From: Schistocerca nitens
Taxonomy: Eukaryota > Arthropoda > Insecta > Orthoptera > Acrididae
Assembly (NCBI RefSeq): GCF_023898315.1
Contig: NC_064625.1
Span: 103,154,269-103,218,268, forward strand
Length of the DNA: 64,000 bases
Direction: 5' to 3'
The translations under genes were made by a program, and so were the position numbers. Every line of letters starts with the position of its first letter. Position 1 is the first letter of the stretch. This document shows, one piece after another, positions 60,322-64,000 of the stretch. Below the pieces are notes generated by a model that made no database searches, was not told the origin of the DNA, and saw nothing but the letters and a program-made list of their open reading frames with translations.

Positions 60322-61380
60322 ACCTGTCTGAGAAAGGAATTATTAGTTTAAGAAACCATAGTTTTCTCAGTTACATTTTTTGTTGATCTCATTACTGTCT
60401 AGATAAGACTTAAATACGCACTCACACAATATGTATTAAACAATTGGTGTAAAATTCGATAAATCTTCATGTTGTTTTACTTTCTGATAACTTGAAATAC
60501 TACTGTACATGTGCAGTTTTAAAAGTGATCGTTGAAATTGGAATTTTTCTGGATAGGGAAACCATCTCAAACCACAAATTCCATTTGTACTATGTCATTT
60601 GAAGTTGCTATCTTTGAGAGGAAACACAAGTATTTCGCATTACCATTTCTGAAGAGCTTACATTAGTGTTAGTTCTTTCAAGCAAGCATTGTAAAACGTT
60701 TGTTGCAAATGTTTGTGTCATCTAACAGAACTTTGTTGAATTGTGATGGCTACAGTGTCGTATTTTGACCTCCAGTATACATGTAACGATGCTTGCAGAG
60801 TCACGCACTGCGCGAAATTGTACATCATTGACGCAGATGTTTATTACGCTTCATGTAAAATACAGCTAGTATGTACGTTGCATGTTCCATAATTTGAAAG
60901 TATTCAAACTGTTGCTCCTCAGTCGTGTGAAATTTTTGCCAGCTAGGTGTAAGACATCCTTTCTTTCCTGGATATTATAGTTTCTTCTATCAATCGACTA
61001 TTATATTGCCCTTGGTGTATCTTTGGCAGAAGTTGTACATCGTCAGGGTCTAGTTAGCGTTTCTGTGGATGCTGCTAGTAGATTGTGGTCTACACATAAT
61101 ACAATGTGCTTCTGAAGTAGAAAGAAAGAATCTTCATCATAAAAGTATACTGTCTACAGATATTGACGTTCAATGCTCCTTAATTGGTATTGTGTGCAAA
61201 GCATGCTATTATGTATATATGGCTTCAAATGTGGATTGATAAATTGTGTGCCACATCTTGTGCGATGTTGAGCATATTGTTAATATATTTTTAATAATGG
61301 CTGATAGTGCAAACTGAAATAGCATTGTCACAATATTTTTGAGTGCTATAAACAGCACAAAACTTACCTACTACCCTGAT
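60322..61380 (+). repeat. direct repeat, copy 1 of a roughly 1.05-kb segment
   Basis: Begins ACCTGTCTGAGAAAGGAATT and ends at CTACCCTGAT. It matches 62907-64000 in the same orientation, with roughly 15 percent differences and small indels. No coding frame is conserved between the copies. Confidence 0.9.
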
Positions 61381-62906
61381 GTTGGTATGCTCTTTTCATA
61401 TGTGCTCAGTAATAGCATGGTAGTCTAAAATGGCCAATAGCGCACTAAGTAAAAGATTGTATAGCCTACAACATGGTTTACTTGTATGGAGTATATGAAG
61501 AATGTATAATCAGATGTAGCAAATGATAACCAAACTAAATGAGCGGTGCATTCAAAAACAAATGAGAGAGAGGGTGTAAAATTAAAACTACTGGAAGGAT
61601 AGTAGTGCCACTGACCACAGTAGGTGTGGCAGACATTACTACAGCACTGCACTTCCCAACTCTCCATTTGAATTGCATGGGTGTAAACGCAGTGACAGCA
61701 CACGTGTCTTGACTGTCCACTGCACTGTACAAACTAAAATGGAAGCTTCAGAAGAAAAGCGTAGACATATAGTCAATATTCTGACAGCAGAATGAGTGGG
61801 GGGATGGGAGAAGATTACAGACAGCACTGCACATCCTTCCCAGTTCTGCCTCTCCATCTGAACTCTGTAACATCGGATCCCACAACAACCTGCCAGTCTT
61901 AAGCAATGAGGGCATCCTACTGCCGGATGATGGCAGAAGTAATGAATTCCAGTCTTCGCACCATAAGCCGAGGGCTCCCAGTCTCCCCACCCTGCTCCTG
62001 CTACACCTCCACTTCCCTGCAGATTTCTGTTGACATAAGAACTGTCCTGCGACAAATTTCCACAACCTACACCTCTCCTGTCTTCAGGAAAAGCACTACA
62101 CCACATTTACTTTTCAGCTCAAGCGAGTGTGATGGATCGTAAACAAATGCGTGAGCTTTCTTTTATTCCAGTTACATATGTTTTGCTGATTTTCTGCTTT
62201 TAAATAAAACATTGTGAAAAAACTGATAGAAAAAACATTAGTTTTTTTGGGACTCAATCTGTATCAGACCTATCTGACCATATATAAATAAGTCCTGCAC
62301 AGTGGTTTCTGTCTGTAACTGAAGGCTAACTACAGGAATTTATTGTACAGCCTTCAACACATATTTGACAAATCGAGTAGCCATTTCACAAGGGCACGAG
62401 AGAAAGGTGTAAGACCTCTGCAGCACCAAGCAGGCACAACCTACTGCTACCAGGAGACTAGATACCGTCGAAATCGTGATGTCACATAGCACCTGTTAGG
62501 GTAGTATCAGACTAGTCGGTATAGAGGTAATGTGTAAGGCGTGTTGACAGAAATGCAAAACACCGTCACATATAGAATGTATCTCATGCCTAACTGGCAT
62601 ACGAGAACAGACAACTGCTCAAAGAGGTGTCAGACGTGGCAGTCATTTGTACCTGTGGTTTCCAGTATTTATGATGAGAAAGGATAAAGGTAGTCAAATA
62701 AGCAGGCAGTTAAGGGAGAGTGCCAATTTGGACTGAACAACTACCTTTTACTATCAGGAGGATTGTAACAGTGTGATCAGTGTTGCTCGAGGATAAATAA
62801 AAGGAATACCCCACTGCCCGGCAGACTGACTCACCTGGCGGATGGAGCGGATTACTCCCTGCACACGTTGGTTGTTAGGCCAGGGCTCACCCACATGGCA
62901 GCCCAA
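61381..62906. other. sequence between the direct repeats
   Basis: Holds a motif ACAGCACTGCAC that occurs twice (61640 and 61836) with similar following sequence. No gene is recognised; the minus-strand frames here have no family features. Confidence 0.4.
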
Positions 62907-64000
62907 ACCTGTCTGAGAAAGGAATTACCAGTTTAAGAAGCCATAGTTCTGTCTTAAATTTGTGTTGATATCATTAATGTCCATATGTGACTTAAACACA
63001 CACTCTCACGATATGTATTAACATTTAGTGTAAAATTAGTTTTTAATGTTATTTTACTTTCTAATAACTTGAATTACTAGTATACATGCGCAGTTTTCAA
63101 AGTAATTATTCGAACTGGAATTTCTGTGCTTAGAGATGGTTTCCTTTTCCATAAATATTCTGTGGAATACAAATATTCTGTAAAGCTATTTTAATTTACA
63201 TTTGTACTACCAGTCATTTGAATTTGCTAACTTCAGAAATGGTAATGCAAAATACTGATGATCCTTTTCGAAGATCTTACATGAGTGTTGGTTCTTCCAA
63301 GCACTGTAAAACGTTTTTTGCAAATGTTTGTACCAATCACAAGTTAATAAAGTTCCGTTAGATGACTGTCATATTTTGTACTTCTAGTAAACATGTAACG
63401 ATACTTGCAGAGTCATGCACTACACGAAATTTGAGATCATTGAGATAGATAATGATTGTTACCCTTCATGTAAAGTAAAGCTAGTATGTACGTTGCATGT
63501 TCCATAATTTGAAAATATTTAAAATGTTACTCCCCAGTCGTGTGAACTTCTTGCCCAGCTAGATTAAAGATATGGTTTCTTACCTGTATATTTTACCTTT
63601 AGTTACAGGTTCTTCCATCGTCAATTGACTAATATATCGTCTTTGGTGTATATTTGGCAAGAGCTAACTAGATCCTGACGATGTATATTGTTGCTGCTAG
63701 TAAATTGTGGTTTACACATAATACAGTGTCATACTGAAGTAAACGGACAGAATCTTCATAATAAAAATATATTGTCTACAAATCTTCACATACTTCAATG
63801 CTCTTCAGTTGGTATTCGATACAAAGCATGCTATTATGTATATACAGCTTCAAATGTGGATTGATCAATTGCGTACCACATCTTGAGACGTTGAGCATAT
63901 CGTTAATATATTTTTAATAATGGCTGATAGTGCAAATTGAAATAGCATTCTCATATTTTTGAGTGCTCTTAACAGTACAAAAGTTACATACTACTCTGGT
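62907..64000 (+). repeat. direct repeat, copy 2 (runs to the window edge)
   Basis: See 60322-61380. Landmarks shared include CAGCTAGTATGTACGTTGCA-type sequence near 60865 and 63478. Confidence 0.9.

Noticed and set aside
61639-62106. Minus-strand frame of 155 codons
   Set aside because: No recognisable domain, no conserved relative in the window, and composition like the surrounding non-coding DNA.
60322-64000. LTR pair of a retrotransposon
   Set aside because: About 15 percent divergence, no clear TG...CA ends with a TSD, and no gag or pol between the copies.

Overview
The window looks like gene-poor, transposon-packed insect DNA, most likely from an orthopteran such as a grasshopper or locust. 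The argument is indirect. There are no bacterial-style operons and no clear host protein gene. Instead there are many eukaryotic transposons: non-LTR retrotransposons of at least five kinds, Tc1/mariner, PIF/Harbinger, a Merlin-like remnant, a Ty3/gypsy remnant, tRNA-derived SINEs and long microsatellites. Several repeats match families I associate with Schistocerca (the nested SINE pair at 6836-7270, the RTE-like LINE with a CAA tail, and the palindromic tRNA-bearing repeats). The species call is inference.

Layout. 1-1499 is the 3' part of an RTE-like LINE. 1938-3363 is a complete Tc1-like transposon with an open 340-codon transposase. 4681-6089 is a second, broken Tc1-like element. 6836-7270 is a SINE split by another SINE. 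7725-13164 is a full-length Jockey-type LINE (minus strand) bounded by a 15-bp target-site duplication. 13380-13653 is a CpG-rich block ending in a good splice donor and is the only candidate host promoter or first exon. 14343-19730 holds microsatellites, a Merlin-like transposase remnant with an inverted repeat, LINE 3' ends and a decayed Tc1 gene. 19862-21786 is a 5'-truncated second copy of the RTE-like LINE with its duplication. 22796-23735 is another LINE 3' end. 24361-24869 is a palindromic element with a tRNA-like sequence in each arm.

25416-37307 is a two-gene PIF/Harbinger element. Its transposase (plus strand) was split by a 5.9-kb RNase H-bearing LINE (25733-31618). Its Myb/SANT-like partner gene (minus strand) has an intron almost filled by a 1.38-kb inverted-repeat transposon, which itself carries a foldback and a U2 snRNA-like fragment. 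38314-39655 is a mariner-like element with long terminal inverted repeats. 40750-42172 is a second copy of the first Tc1-like element, with an early stop.

42677-45682 is a striking composite: about 290-bp terminal inverted repeats, each with an inward-facing tRNA-like sequence and a T-run, enclosing about 2 kb of CTGT-type satellite and flanked by TTA. 45845-47960 is a decayed Ty3/gypsy retrotransposon with a 12-bp minisatellite beside gag. 49265-52330 holds LINE remnants, one with an 18-19-bp minisatellite grown out of its reverse-transcriptase coding sequence. 55996-56950 is a second Harbinger transposase remnant. 58146-58440 is a LINE ORF1 remnant. The last 4 kb holds two diverged direct copies of a roughly 1.05-kb sequence.

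Nothing here works together as a host pathway. The biology is layered transposition, and several nestings give a relative order of events: Harbinger before the RNase H LINE, SINE 2 before SINE 1, and the Myb-gene intron before its resident transposon.
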